Positions 41,297 to 51,380 of a stretch of DNA of 64,000 bases are shown here, piece by piece. Position numbers and translations under genes: made by a program. Below the pieces are notes generated by a model. That model searched no databases. It was not told the origin of the DNA and saw nothing but the letters and a program-made list of their open reading frames with translations. Source of the DNA: Planctomycetota bacterium (GTDB lineage: Bacteria > Planctomycetota > UBA8742 > UBA2392); assembly GCA_019912315.1 (NCBI GenBank), contig JAIOJA010000042.1:304806-368805 (forward strand). Reading direction: 5' to 3'. The number at the start of each line of letters is the position of its first letter. Position 1 is the stretch's first letter.

Positions 41297-41825
41297 CGAC
41301 AAATCCGACGAAGACAAGACCATCTCCGAAGTCGGGCGTGAGTTGCTCAAGTACCTGCACCGCCGCCTCGAAGACATGGGCATGAACCAGGCCAGCTACC
41401 GCCAGGCACGCATGGAGCTGTTGCGACAGCTTGAGGCCGAGCGCGCCAGCAAGCGCTTCAACTGGGGTTTCGAGGCTGTCTTCACCGCCGAAATTCACAC
41501 CCTGGAAGAACTCGGGTTGATCAGCGTCAAGTACGGCAGCGGCGCGATCATGGCCGGGCGCACCAGCCCGAATCAGATCTACAATTTCAGCCTGACCGAC
41601 GACGGCAAGGACACCGCCCGGGTGATCCTGCAGCGCGAGTTTCGTGATCGCAAGGATACCCACCGCCTGGACGACAAAACCGCCGAACTGGTCGACGACG
41701 ATGACGACGACCAGGACGAAACGGACCAGGAGCCCGAATCCACTCAGATGGATCGCCCGCAGGGCCTGCCCGGTGACGCCGGTTCGCATGACGCGGATGA
41801 TGACCAGCCGCCCCGCGCCGAATGA
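41274..41825 (+). CDS. Hypothetical protein with acidic C-terminal tail
   Basis: The first start is a GTG at 41274, overlapping the TIM-barrel gene by 23 bases; a second GTG at 41283 is possible. The 183 residues have a helical N-terminal half (LLKYLHRRLEDMGMNQASYR) and a compact middle with a winged-helix-like pattern (AEIHTLEELGLISVKYGSGA). The Asp/Glu-rich tail (DDDDDDQDETDQE) looks disordered. There is no signal peptide. It lies between the TIM-barrel gene and tatC in the same orientation. Function unknown. Confidence 0.65.
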   Translation: MTAVPPDNDKSDEDKTISEVGRELLKYLHRRLEDMGMNQASYRQARMELLRQLEAERASKRFNWGFEAVFTAEIHTLEELGLISVKYGSGAIMAGRTSPNQIYNFSLTDDGKDTARVILQREFRDRKDTHRLDDKTAELVDDDDDDQDETDQEPESTQMDRPQGLPGDAGSHDADDDQPPRAE

Positions 41826-41905
41826 TCAATTGTCAATGCTTCATCAGCAATGAAGACTGCGAGTACTTCAGGGTACTGGCATTTGATCGCCGATCATTGA
41901 ACATT
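41822..41905. repeat. Inverted repeat, GATCAATTGTCAATG family
   Basis: TGATCAATTGTCAATG on the left is echoed by GATCATTGAACATTG on the right, with an internal GTACTTCAGGGTACT hairpin. It occupies almost the whole gap before tatC. Only one copy is in the window, but its build matches the other intergenic heptad-type repeats. Confidence 0.5.
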
Positions 41906-41912
41906 GGGCCGT

Positions 41913-43616
41913 ATGCCGGACAGTAAAGACGACCAGGTTCCCTTTTCCAGCCATCTGGACGAGTTGCGCAAGCGACTCCTGTGGTCGATCTTCGGCATCG
42001 GCGTCGCGTTTCTCGTTGTGTTCGGCTGGTTCGCGGATGACATCGTCCGCTACGTCAAGGGCATCGCGATCGTTGATCACGACATCGCCGCCACCGAGTA
42101 CGCCGATTTCCAGACAGCCGTCGAAATGCCCTTTCGCGCCGCCGGCAGCACCTGGACGCTGCGCATTCAGCACGGCGACGCAACCACATTCGCGCACTAC
42201 GAAGTCCTGTCCGCCGACGCCACGGGCGCCGAGGTTAAACGCACCGTCACCGGTGACAGCCAGGACGATTCCATCACCTTCACGCATACCTTTGACGGCG
42301 AACCAGCACCCGGCGCCGAGGCCCTGCTGCTGGGTGAAGAAACGATCACCGTACCTGCCGGCGAGTTCGAGTGTTTCAAGCGCACGGTCACGGAAGGCAA
42401 AACGGTCAACCGCACATGGGTGGCGAAAACCGGCGGCGTGCTTGTGCGCAACGAAGTCAGCCGCAGCGACAGCAAAACCGTCACCGAACTGACCGAGTAC
42501 GACCTCAAGCCATTCAGCGAGCAGATCCGCTTTACCGTCATCGCGACCCTCGAGACCTTCAGTACAACCATGCGAGTCAGCCTGTACGCCGCGCTGATCT
42601 TCGCCTACCCCTGGGTGATGTTGCAGGCCTACTTCTTTATTGCTCCCGGCCTGTACCGTCACGAGCGCCAGTTTTTCCGCGTCGCCATTCCGTCGATTTT
42701 TCTGCTGTTCGTGGCGGGCGCCGCCTTCGGGCGCTATGTGCTGCTGCCGATCAGCATCCCGTTTCTGCTTGGCTTCAACGTTACGGATTTCGACGTGGAC
42801 ACGAACTATTCCCTGGCGCAGTTTCTCGCCCTCGTGTTCGCCATGACCTTCGGGCTTGGCTTCATCTTTCAGATTCCACTGATTGTCGCGCCGCTGATTC
42901 GCTTCGGGCTTGTGAGCCCCGAGTTCTTCAAATCCAAGCGTCGCTACACCATCCTGATCGCCGTCGTGATCGGCGCGATCGTGTCGCCATCGGGCAGCCC
43001 CATCGACATGCTGCTTGCCGGCCTGCCCGTCTTCTTCCTTGTAGAGGGCGGCGTCTGGGCCGGGCGGCTGTGGAAGTTCCGGGTGCTAAAGCGCGCTGAG
43101 AAACGCGCCGTCGAGGCCGCCAAACGCGGCGAAAAGATCGACCCGGAGGAGTTGGCGGGCGGACTGGCCTTTGACCTTGAAAAGAAGCTGAAGGATTTTG
43201 CCGGCGGCGGCGCGCGCGAGTTTGCGAAAGAACTCATGAGCGGCCTCAAGGGCAGTGGCAAGGACCTGGAGAGCATTTTCGACGACGACTACAAGGACGA
43301 CGACAAGCCCCCCGTGGAAGTAAAGCTGAAGCCCCGCCCCAAAAAACCGGACGCCGCCGAGACTCCCGGGCAGCCGGCTCCCGAATTCAAGGAAGAAACG
43401 CAGACGGCAAGTCCCGAGCCCGCTGCAACGCCGGCCGCGGTCGCCGCCACGCCGGACAACGAAGATGAATACCCCGATCGCCCCTGGGACGAGAACGTGA
43501 ACGAAGATGTCGCCCGCTACATTGAGGACCGCATCACACAGCGACTTGAGCAGTTCTTCGAGCGCGAGCTGCGCCCCTGGATGGATCGGATTGAGCACGA
43601 ACTGAAAGACCGCTAA
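41913..43616 (+). CDS. tatC: Twin-arginine translocase TatC with large periplasmic insertion
   Basis: TatC is the signal-recognition core of the Tat pathway. The 567-residue protein is over twice the usual 250. The N-terminus (FSSHLDELRKRLLWSIFGIG, 11-30) and FADDI-like first helix end are canonical. From about 55 to 205 the first periplasmic loop holds a roughly 150-residue beta-rich domain (LLLGEETITVPAGEFECFKR, TWVAKTGGVLVRNEV). Canonical helices then resume with YPWVMLQAYFFIAPGLYRHE (conserved Glu in HER), the NYSLAQF loop and SPSGSPIDM. After about 375 a charged 190-residue cytoplasmic tail follows. No tatA/B is adjacent. The inserted domain may alter cargo recognition. Confidence 0.92.
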   Translation: MPDSKDDQVPFSSHLDELRKRLLWSIFGIGVAFLVVFGWFADDIVRYVKGIAIVDHDIAATEYADFQTAVEMPFRAAGSTWTLRIQHGDATTFAHYEVLSADATGAEVKRTVTGDSQDDSITFTHTFDGEPAPGAEALLLGEETITVPAGEFECFKRTVTEGKTVNRTWVAKTGGVLVRNEVSRSDSKTVTELTEYDLKPFSEQIRFTVIATLETFSTTMRVSLYAALIFAYPWVMLQAYFFIAPGLYRHERQFFRVAIPSIFLLFVAGAAFGRYVLLPISIPFLLGFNVTDFDVDTNYSLAQFLALVFAMTFGLGFIFQIPLIVAPLIRFGLVSPEFFKSKRRYTILIAVVIGAIVSPSGSPIDMLLAGLPVFFLVEGGVWAGRLWKFRVLKRAEKRAVEAAKRGEKIDPEELAGGLAFDLEKKLKDFAGGGAREFAKELMSGLKGSGKDLESIFDDDYKDDDKPPVEVKLKPRPKKPDAAETPGQPAPEFKEETQTASPEPAATPAAVAATPDNEDEYPDRPWDENVNEDVARYIEDRITQRLEQFFERELRPWMDRIEHELKDR

Positions 43617-43625
43617 CCTGAAACC

Positions 43626-44183
43626 ATGACTGTAACGGAATCCGAGTGGAGTGGCGTCAAGCTGTTTGTCTGCGACGTCGACGGCGTCCTGACTGACGGC
43701 AGCGTCATTTACGGACGCGAGGGCGAGTTCGCCAAGACGTTCTTTATTCGCGACGGCATGGGGCTGCGCCTGCTGGAAGGCGCCGATGTTCGCGTCGGCA
43801 TTATCACCAGCGAGGACAGCCCGGTGGTGGCCGGGCGCGTCAAGCGCCTGATGCTCAGTGCCTACAAGCCCGGCATGAAGCGCAAGGGCGATGCCCTGCG
43901 CGCCTTGATGCAACAGTTCAGCGCGAGCGCCGAAGAAACCGTGTATGTCGGCGATGATGTCAACGACGCCGAAGCCTTCGAGGCCGCCGGCATCTCCTGC
44001 GCCCCTTGCGACGCCAACCCATTTGCCCGGGAAAGCGCCCGCTACGTTACGCAACTTCCCGGCGGGCGCGGCGCCGTGCGCGAAATCGCCGACCTGGTGA
44101 TCGCCGCCAAGGGGCTGAACCCGGACCACATCTGGCGCGCCATCCACAAAGACGCCGAATCTCTCGACGCCGGCAGCGTCTAA
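43626..44183 (+). CDS. KdsC-type HAD phosphatase
   Basis: The 185-residue protein is a C0-type HAD hydrolase like 3-deoxy-D-manno-octulosonate-8-phosphate phosphatase. The nucleophile motif is CDVDGVLTDGSV (D17, D19). Motif II is IITSEDSPVV (KdsC usually has TGRxS), then KRKGDAL (motif III Lys) and VYVGDDVNDAEAF (motif IV). The GGRGAVREIADLV tail is the C-terminal signature that reaches into the neighbour's active site in KdsC tetramers. Together with LpxA it suggests Kdo-lipid A synthesis. The gene starts nine bases after tatC. The symbol is withheld because NeuA/Kdn-associated phosphatases look alike. Confidence 0.87.
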   Translation: MTVTESEWSGVKLFVCDVDGVLTDGSVIYGREGEFAKTFFIRDGMGLRLLEGADVRVGIITSEDSPVVAGRVKRLMLSAYKPGMKRKGDALRALMQQFSASAEETVYVGDDVNDAEAFEAAGISCAPCDANPFARESARYVTQLPGGRGAVREIADLVIAAKGLNPDHIWRAIHKDAESLDAGSV

Positions 44184-44288
44184 TCCACAACGGGCGACAG
44201 GCGCGCGCTTTGCAAGTCTGATCAACGCTGACGAACGCACGGACGATTGCTATCCTGCAATTCCCCTCGCGCACCCCTGAGTTGCGCC

Positions 44289-45965
44289 ATGAAGCGTTTC
44301 CTCTGGCTGCTGATTCTGCTGGCACTGGCGTCGTGCGGCGAGCGCGATTCCGGCTCGTGCGGCGCCGGCGGGGTGCCGCCGGTCCCCCACCACGCGGTGA
44401 TCGGCCCGGCCCCCGGCGGAACGGCCGACCCGGACGGTGGCCTGCCCGCTGCACTCACGATTTCGGGAAAGGTCACCTACGAGCGGCTGCCGGTTACACC
44501 CGGCGGGCTCGACCTGCTGAACCCGGTAGTCGAGAACGCCTCGGACGTGCTGGTTGAGGCCGTTGCGCACAGCGACATCAACAACGTCCTGGGCACCGCC
44601 ACAACCGACGCCAACGGGGACTACACGCTCAACTTCAGCACTACTGTTGACTATTTTGTCCGCGCCCGCGCGCGGTCCGGCGCCGGGCTCGACATGGACG
44701 CCGTCTATCATTCACAGACCTCACCGCCGATTGTGCACGCCTTGCCGGGCGAAGTGCTTAACCGCGCCAGCGGCAGCCAGACGGTCAACCTGCACGGCGC
44801 GGCCGACGCCGCCAACCGGGCGGGTGCCTTTGCGGTGCTGGATACGGTGCAGCGCCTGCGTGCCGCCAGCACGCTGACCGGGCTTGGACCACTGGACCTG
44901 TTCTGGGGCATGGGCAACGCGGGCACGCGGTTTCTGGCAAACGGCAGCGGGCAGAGCATCACCCTGGCGACCGAAACGGGGCTCGACGGCCCCAATGGCA
45001 ACCCTTCCATCTACCTGCTTGGCGGCGACGCGGCGGACGTACAGAACAGCGACCACGACGAGTTTGACGAAACCGTGATCGCCCACGAATGGGCCAGCTT
45101 TCTGCAGCTCACGCAATCACGCGACAACAACTTCGGCGGGCCACACTTCGGCGAAGAACTGATCTTCAGCGCCAGCTACAGCGAAGGCATGGTCACGGCC
45201 ATCGGCTGCGCGCTGGCCGGACAAAGCGTGTACCGCGACACGCTTGGGTACACGGGAGGCGTGACCAGCGTGCAGTTCGAGTTTGATTGCGAAAGCGGGC
45301 TTGTCCCCGGCAGCGGTACGGGCTACGGCAACGAGTTCCGCGTCACTCGTGTCGTCTGGGACCTGTTCGACGGCGGAACCGGCAGTCCCCCGGACACGGA
45401 CGCCGACCCGAGCAACATTGGTATGGCCGATTTTCTGGCCAGCTTCGCCGACCTGCGCGCGCGCGCCGCGCCCTTTGAGGTCGCCTGGCTGGCGAGCCTG
45501 TTGCAGGAACTGATTGACGACGCTCGACTCAGCATCTCCGACGCCAACACCATCATGGCGACCCATGGCGCGAGTTTTCCGCCCGCGGGCGGGGATGGCT
45601 TCCCGCCTGTTCTGACGGTGGGCGGGGCCGCTGATATGGGGAATCTTGACGCCTGGTCAGGCACGGACCCGAACCCGATTCTTGGCCCGCAGGCAAACGG
45701 GCTATGGCGCATGGAGCTTGCCGGCGCGCAAACTGTCAGTATCGATGTCACCAACACGACGCCAGGCTACAATCCTGCGCGACACCGCCTTGACCTGACG
45801 GTGCATGACCTTGAACGAAACGTCGTCGCGCAGCACATTGGCGATGCGGCCAACAAATCCGTCAGTGTCAGTCTCATGCCCGGCACGTACCTCGTACGTG
45901 TGCAGCATGCACCTGCCACCCAGGCGGACTCGCAGCCCGCATCGTTTATGGTTCAAGCGCAGTAG
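44289..45965 (+). CDS. Lipoprotein resembling a zinc metallopeptidase with broken HExxH
   Basis: The ATG at 44289 opens a lipoprotein signal peptide with lipobox LASC (Cys16). The 558 residues include a Gly/Pro linker, a carboxypeptidase-regulatory-like beta domain (about 55-110, TTDANGDYTLNFS) and a central region. That region matches exported metallopeptidase-like proteins: VIAHEWASFLQLTQSRDNNF then GGPHFGEELIFSASYSEG. The expected HExxH is H266-E-W-A-S270, with Ser for the second His, so zinc binding is doubtful. The C-terminal beta sandwich (LRMELAGAQ to YLVRVQHA) resembles PPC domains. It is probably a binding protein derived from a peptidase. Confidence 0.78.
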   Translation: MKRFLWLLILLALASCGERDSGSCGAGGVPPVPHHAVIGPAPGGTADPDGGLPAALTISGKVTYERLPVTPGGLDLLNPVVENASDVLVEAVAHSDINNVLGTATTDANGDYTLNFSTTVDYFVRARARSGAGLDMDAVYHSQTSPPIVHALPGEVLNRASGSQTVNLHGAADAANRAGAFAVLDTVQRLRAASTLTGLGPLDLFWGMGNAGTRFLANGSGQSITLATETGLDGPNGNPSIYLLGGDAADVQNSDHDEFDETVIAHEWASFLQLTQSRDNNFGGPHFGEELIFSASYSEGMVTAIGCALAGQSVYRDTLGYTGGVTSVQFEFDCESGLVPGSGTGYGNEFRVTRVVWDLFDGGTGSPPDTDADPSNIGMADFLASFADLRARAAPFEVAWLASLLQELIDDARLSISDANTIMATHGASFPPAGGDGFPPVLTVGGAADMGNLDAWSGTDPNPILGPQANGLWRMELAGAQTVSIDVTNTTPGYNPARHRLDLTVHDLERNVVAQHIGDAANKSVSVSLMPGTYLVRVQHAPATQADSQPASFMVQAQ

Positions 45966-46032
45966 CCGCCTTGAATTTGAGCGTGGGTACGCTAAACGAT
46001 AAGGCTACGAAGGCACTGCCTGAAGGAGTCCC

Positions 46033-46058
46033 GTGTTGCGCTACGTTTTGCGCAACAC
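46033..46058 (+). promoter_or_regulatory. 9-bp hairpin immediately before the FHA gene
   Basis: GTGTTGCGC (46033-46041) pairs with GCGCAACAC (46050-46058) around an 8-base loop TACGTTTT. It ends nine bases before the ATG at 46068, where a ribosome-binding site would be expected and none is seen. It may regulate initiation or act as a terminator for the previous gene. Confidence 0.45.
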
Positions 46059-46067
46059 ACAAGCCCT

Positions 46068-48338
46068 ATGCCGTACCTTGAGATCAAACTTGGACCGGAC
46101 ACCATGCTCCTGCGTTTCGTGGGGCGTATTGACTACGTGTTCGGGCGACTCCCCCGCGCGGACGTGCAGTTGCGCGACATGAAGGTCTCGCGCCTGCACA
46201 CGCAGTTCTTCATTGATTCGCGCGGCGGCGCCTTCGTGCGCGACTTGGGCAGCAGCGGCGGCACCTGGATCAATAACCAGCGCCTGCGTCGCGGTGTGAT
46301 CGCGCCCCTTTCCGAGGCTTTGAAGCTGCGCATCGGCGACGCAAAGATCACCTTCTATGACAGCGAGCCCCCCGTAAACGCCGTCGAAGCGCCCGCCCGC
46401 AGTGACCCCCGCGGGCTGATACGCACCAACCCGCGCGAACGCACCTTCGCTGCGGAAGCCACCGTGCTGGCCATGGACAAGGTGGACCCCGATACCCAAA
46501 GCGGCCCGTCCGAAGCGCCACCCGAAATCAACCCGGCAGACTTCGCGGACCAGCCGGGCGACCTTGCACCCAAGAAGTCCGCGGCAGCGCCGGAGCGCGT
46601 GAACAAGCGGGACTCGGGTATCGTTGAGGCGCCCTGGGAAAAAAAAGAATCCGGGCCCGTGGGACCAGGCAGGGAAAAGCGCGTTTCCGTGCCGCCCCCA
46701 ACCACGCGGGGCGGCGCCTCGGCGCCACCGCCGCCCATGCGTTCGGCCGAGTTTGACGAACAGGGCAACTTTGCCGCGCCGGCGCCGGTGCGGGAATTCA
46801 AGCCGGCTTCGCCACTGCCGCCGCGGGAGCAGGCACCGGAACAGGGCACGTCGGATGACGACCTTGACCCGACCGGGCGTACGTCGCGAGAACCGGCAGT
46901 TGAGGACGCGCCGGCGTTTCGCCCGCCGCCGCCGATTGCCGGCGACCTGCCGCCACTTGAAGAAGACGAGCCCGCACCGCGCGTCGGAATGCCGACCGTG
47001 CGCCTGGAGCGCCCGAACCTTGAAGAGCGCAAGAAACAGGAAGAGCAGGAAATCGCCGAGGAAGCCGCGGCGCTCAAAATTCCGACCGCCAGCGTGCAGC
47101 CTGGCGCCGAGGTCGCCGATGAACCTGAACCTGAACCCAAGATCGGCACGACGCCGCGCACAGACACGCCGGTGGCCCAGGATGATGAAGAAGACAGCCT
47201 GACGGATGAAGAGATTGCGGAGTACCTTGGCGGCAGCGCCTCCGGGCGCTTTGGCGACGTTGATTTCGGCGAGGGTTCACCCGCGACGCAAGACGCCGAG
47301 GACACCCCGGAGGACGAGGTTAGCTTTGGCAGCGCGGCCAAAGTCGGCATGGGCGCCGACGACGCGGACATCGACCTGGACGATGAACCCGCTGACGAAC
47401 CTGCTGACGAACCCGCTGAACAGCCCTCGCCACCCGACACGGCGGAACAACCCGAGACGACCGAAGAAGTTGTCCAGGCACCTGCCCCGGCCGAAGCCGC
47501 TGAAAAGGCCGCCCCGGTCAAAGAGTCCACCACTTCCATGCTGGGTGCCACCACGGCCGTGGCCGAAGAAGTTGTGGACGAAGTCGTGGAAGCGGCTGTC
47601 GAAGATACTGCTGAAGAAACTGCTGAGTCCTCCATCGAAGATGTAACGGACTACACCGACAAGCAGACGCCGCCGCCTCCGACGCGTGAGGGCGCTACCA
47701 ACGACCGGGCCTTCAAACCCAAGAAGACGCGCAAGCTGATGAAGCGCCGGCGCGACACCGGCAAGATCACCGACAAGTCCAACCCGACGCCGCCACCTTC
47801 AGGCGACAAGACCTCCATCGTGATGGACAAGCCGATCGCCCAGGGCGCGAAGACCCTGTTCATTCCCAAGCCGGACGACACGGCCCTGGCACGCGCCGAA
47901 GCCCCGCCCCAGCCGGAAACACCGACCGGCAAACCGAAGCGAGTCGCAGAAAGCGGCGCCTTGAACGACATGGGCGAGGGGCCCGGCGGTGACACCGTCG
48001 CACTCCCCCCGGCCATGATGAAGCAGTTGCAGGAAGAACTTGCGGGCAAAGGTCCCACCGCGAAGCCCGCCGAGAAGAAGGAAGCCCCACCAACCATCGG
48101 CGACAACCCGACGGTCAAACTGACCGACGACGAGGACGAGGAAGACTTCATTCTCGATGAGGACTACGCCTTCTTCACGCCGCCGCCCGCCACGCGCAAA
48201 TCCCGCGAGGCTGCCGCAAAGGCGGCCAAAGGCGACGGTGACGTCATCAACGCCAACGACTTCCACAGCGAAACCGATAATCTGCCGCAGGACAAAAAAG
48301 CCGCATCAAAGGACGACCCCGATACGTTGGTAGATTGA
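46068..48338 (+). CDS. FHA-domain protein with long acidic disordered region
   Basis: The first 105 residues form a forkhead-associated domain that binds phosphothreonine. FGRLPRADVQLRDMKVSRLH supplies the conserved GR and SxxH residues, and RDLGSSGGTWINNQRL supplies the N/G turn. The remaining 650 residues are low-complexity, rich in Pro, Glu, Asp and Ala. They include acidic repeats (DEPADEPADEPAEQ) and one basic island KKTRKLMKRRRDTGK. There is no membrane segment, so it is a cytoplasmic hub downstream of a Ser/Thr kinase. No kinase or phosphatase gene is adjacent. It resembles the acidic N-terminal part of the actin-like protein at 59926 in composition. Confidence 0.87.
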   Translation: MPYLEIKLGPDTMLLRFVGRIDYVFGRLPRADVQLRDMKVSRLHTQFFIDSRGGAFVRDLGSSGGTWINNQRLRRGVIAPLSEALKLRIGDAKITFYDSEPPVNAVEAPARSDPRGLIRTNPRERTFAAEATVLAMDKVDPDTQSGPSEAPPEINPADFADQPGDLAPKKSAAAPERVNKRDSGIVEAPWEKKESGPVGPGREKRVSVPPPTTRGGASAPPPPMRSAEFDEQGNFAAPAPVREFKPASPLPPREQAPEQGTSDDDLDPTGRTSREPAVEDAPAFRPPPPIAGDLPPLEEDEPAPRVGMPTVRLERPNLEERKKQEEQEIAEEAAALKIPTASVQPGAEVADEPEPEPKIGTTPRTDTPVAQDDEEDSLTDEEIAEYLGGSASGRFGDVDFGEGSPATQDAEDTPEDEVSFGSAAKVGMGADDADIDLDDEPADEPADEPAEQPSPPDTAEQPETTEEVVQAPAPAEAAEKAAPVKESTTSMLGATTAVAEEVVDEVVEAAVEDTAEETAESSIEDVTDYTDKQTPPPPTREGATNDRAFKPKKTRKLMKRRRDTGKITDKSNPTPPPSGDKTSIVMDKPIAQGAKTLFIPKPDDTALARAEAPPQPETPTGKPKRVAESGALNDMGEGPGGDTVALPPAMMKQLQEELAGKGPTAKPAEKKEAPPTIGDNPTVKLTDDEDEEDFILDEDYAFFTPPPATRKSREAAAKAAKGDGDVINANDFHSETDNLPQDKKAASKDDPDTLVD

Positions 48339-48362
48339 CCCGGGCAAAGTGTTTAGAACCCA

Positions 48363-48384
48363 CGGCCCGGTGATTGCCGGGCCG
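48363..48384 (+). terminator. 8-bp GC hairpin between the FHA gene and aspS
   Basis: CGGCCCGG and CCGGGCCG form a perfect stem with a 6-base loop, followed by TTCGATTTA. It starts 24 bases after the FHA stop and ends 19 bases before the aspS ATG. It may end the FHA transcript or structure the aspS leader. Confidence 0.5.
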
Positions 48385-48403
48385 TTCGATTTACGGAGCA
48401 GAC

Positions 48404-50296
<1,893 letters not shown>

Positions 50297-50358
50297 ATTC
50301 ACCACAGGGAGCTGCCTCTGCATGGCTTTCTCTGTGTTCTCTGTGGTGAACAGAATCT
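50297..50358. repeat. Intergenic inverted repeat, CACAGAG family, copy 2
   Basis: TTCACCACAGGGAGC on the left mirrors TTTCTCTGTGTTCTCTGTGG and TGAACAGAATCT on the right, the same family as 16957-17038. It begins directly after the aspS stop codon and ends 14 bases before the CruF-like gene. Confidence 0.7.
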
Positions 50359-50372
50359 AGAACACTCCTGTT

Positions 50373-51290
50373 ATGGCCGAACTGTTTTACAGCATCACGC
50401 ACCGCCCCTATGTCTTCATCTTTCTGATCGCGTTTCTGGCGTTCAGCTGGATGGAGCAAGGCAAGCTGCGCACCGGCATCTGGCTGGTAACCGGCTATCT
50501 GGTGGCCTTCGTGGCTGAGTGGTGCAGCGTAAACCCGGCCATCCGTATGCCTTTCGGCTACTACGTCTACCACGAGGACGTGCTCGCCAACGACCTGCTG
50601 ATCGCGGGCGTGCCGTTCTTCGATAGTTTGTCGTTCGCGTTTCTCAGCTACGTCAGCTTTTCGTTCGCGCAGTTCTTCATGTCGCCGATCTGGCGGCGCG
50701 GCCTGGATTTTCAGCGCGTCACCATGCGCGCCCTGCGCAACTCGCCCGCGACCCTGCTGCTTGGCGCGGCACTGATGACCATCATCGACATCGTGGTTGA
50801 CCCCGTCGCGCACCTCGGCAAACACTGGTTCCTGGGCGACATCTACCATTACCCGTCGCCCGGCTATCACTTCGGAGTCACGCTCGCCAACTATGTCGGC
50901 TGGTTTGTGGTGGGCTGGGTCATCATCTTCATCAACCAGCGTATTGACGCGTTTCTGGCCAATCGCGAAACGGCCACGGGCAAGCCCGTCCAGCTGAAGT
51001 ACGTCCCCGCCAAAGGCCTGTTCGCGCCGCTGTTCTGGGGCGGGATTGTCGCGTTCAACCTGGGCGTCACGGCCTGGCTGGGATGGAGCTATGCGCCCGC
51101 CGAGCCCTTCAACCACGAAGAAGTCCGCAAGCTTTTCCTGTGCAGCATTTTCGTGACAGCGCCGGTGATGCTGCTCGCGGCGGCGCAACTGGTGAAACCA
51201 TCCAACCGGCCAAGCCACGAGGATTTGTCCGCCTGGCTGGGCGACTATCCGTGCCCGACCTTCACTGAAAAATCCGGGAACCGGGTGTGA
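50373..51290 (+). CDS. CruF-type carotenoid biosynthesis-like membrane protein
   Basis: The 305-residue protein has about seven transmembrane helices. It fits the DUF422/CruF family of carotenoid 1',2'-hydratases by IRMPFGYYVYHEDVLANDLL, VPFFDSLSFAFLSYVSFSFA, a helix with DIVVDPVAHLGKHWFLGDIY, and Y-H-F-G before VTLANYVGWFVVG. CruF hydrates the psi end of acyclic carotenoids such as gamma-carotene. No phytoene synthase or other carotenoid gene is in the window, so the role is inferred from fold alone. The next gene starts 90 bases downstream. Confidence 0.78.
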   Translation: MAELFYSITHRPYVFIFLIAFLAFSWMEQGKLRTGIWLVTGYLVAFVAEWCSVNPAIRMPFGYYVYHEDVLANDLLIAGVPFFDSLSFAFLSYVSFSFAQFFMSPIWRRGLDFQRVTMRALRNSPATLLLGAALMTIIDIVVDPVAHLGKHWFLGDIYHYPSPGYHFGVTLANYVGWFVVGWVIIFINQRIDAFLANRETATGKPVQLKYVPAKGLFAPLFWGGIVAFNLGVTAWLGWSYAPAEPFNHEEVRKLFLCSIFVTAPVMLLAAAQLVKPSNRPSHEDLSAWLGDYPCPTFTEKSGNRV

Positions 51291-51380
51291 GGAATTCCGT
51301 CACAATGCTGGCCTTGCCCGTTTGATAATGGATAATCGCCGTGCATTCCTGAGCCCCGGGCCCTTCGTTTGGAGAAAGCC

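Noticed and set aside
46355..47635. 426-codon Ser-rich minus-strand frame
   Set aside because: It is the complement of the low-complexity acidic region of the FHA gene; a Ser/Gly-rich antisense reading is expected from GAX/GCX codons.
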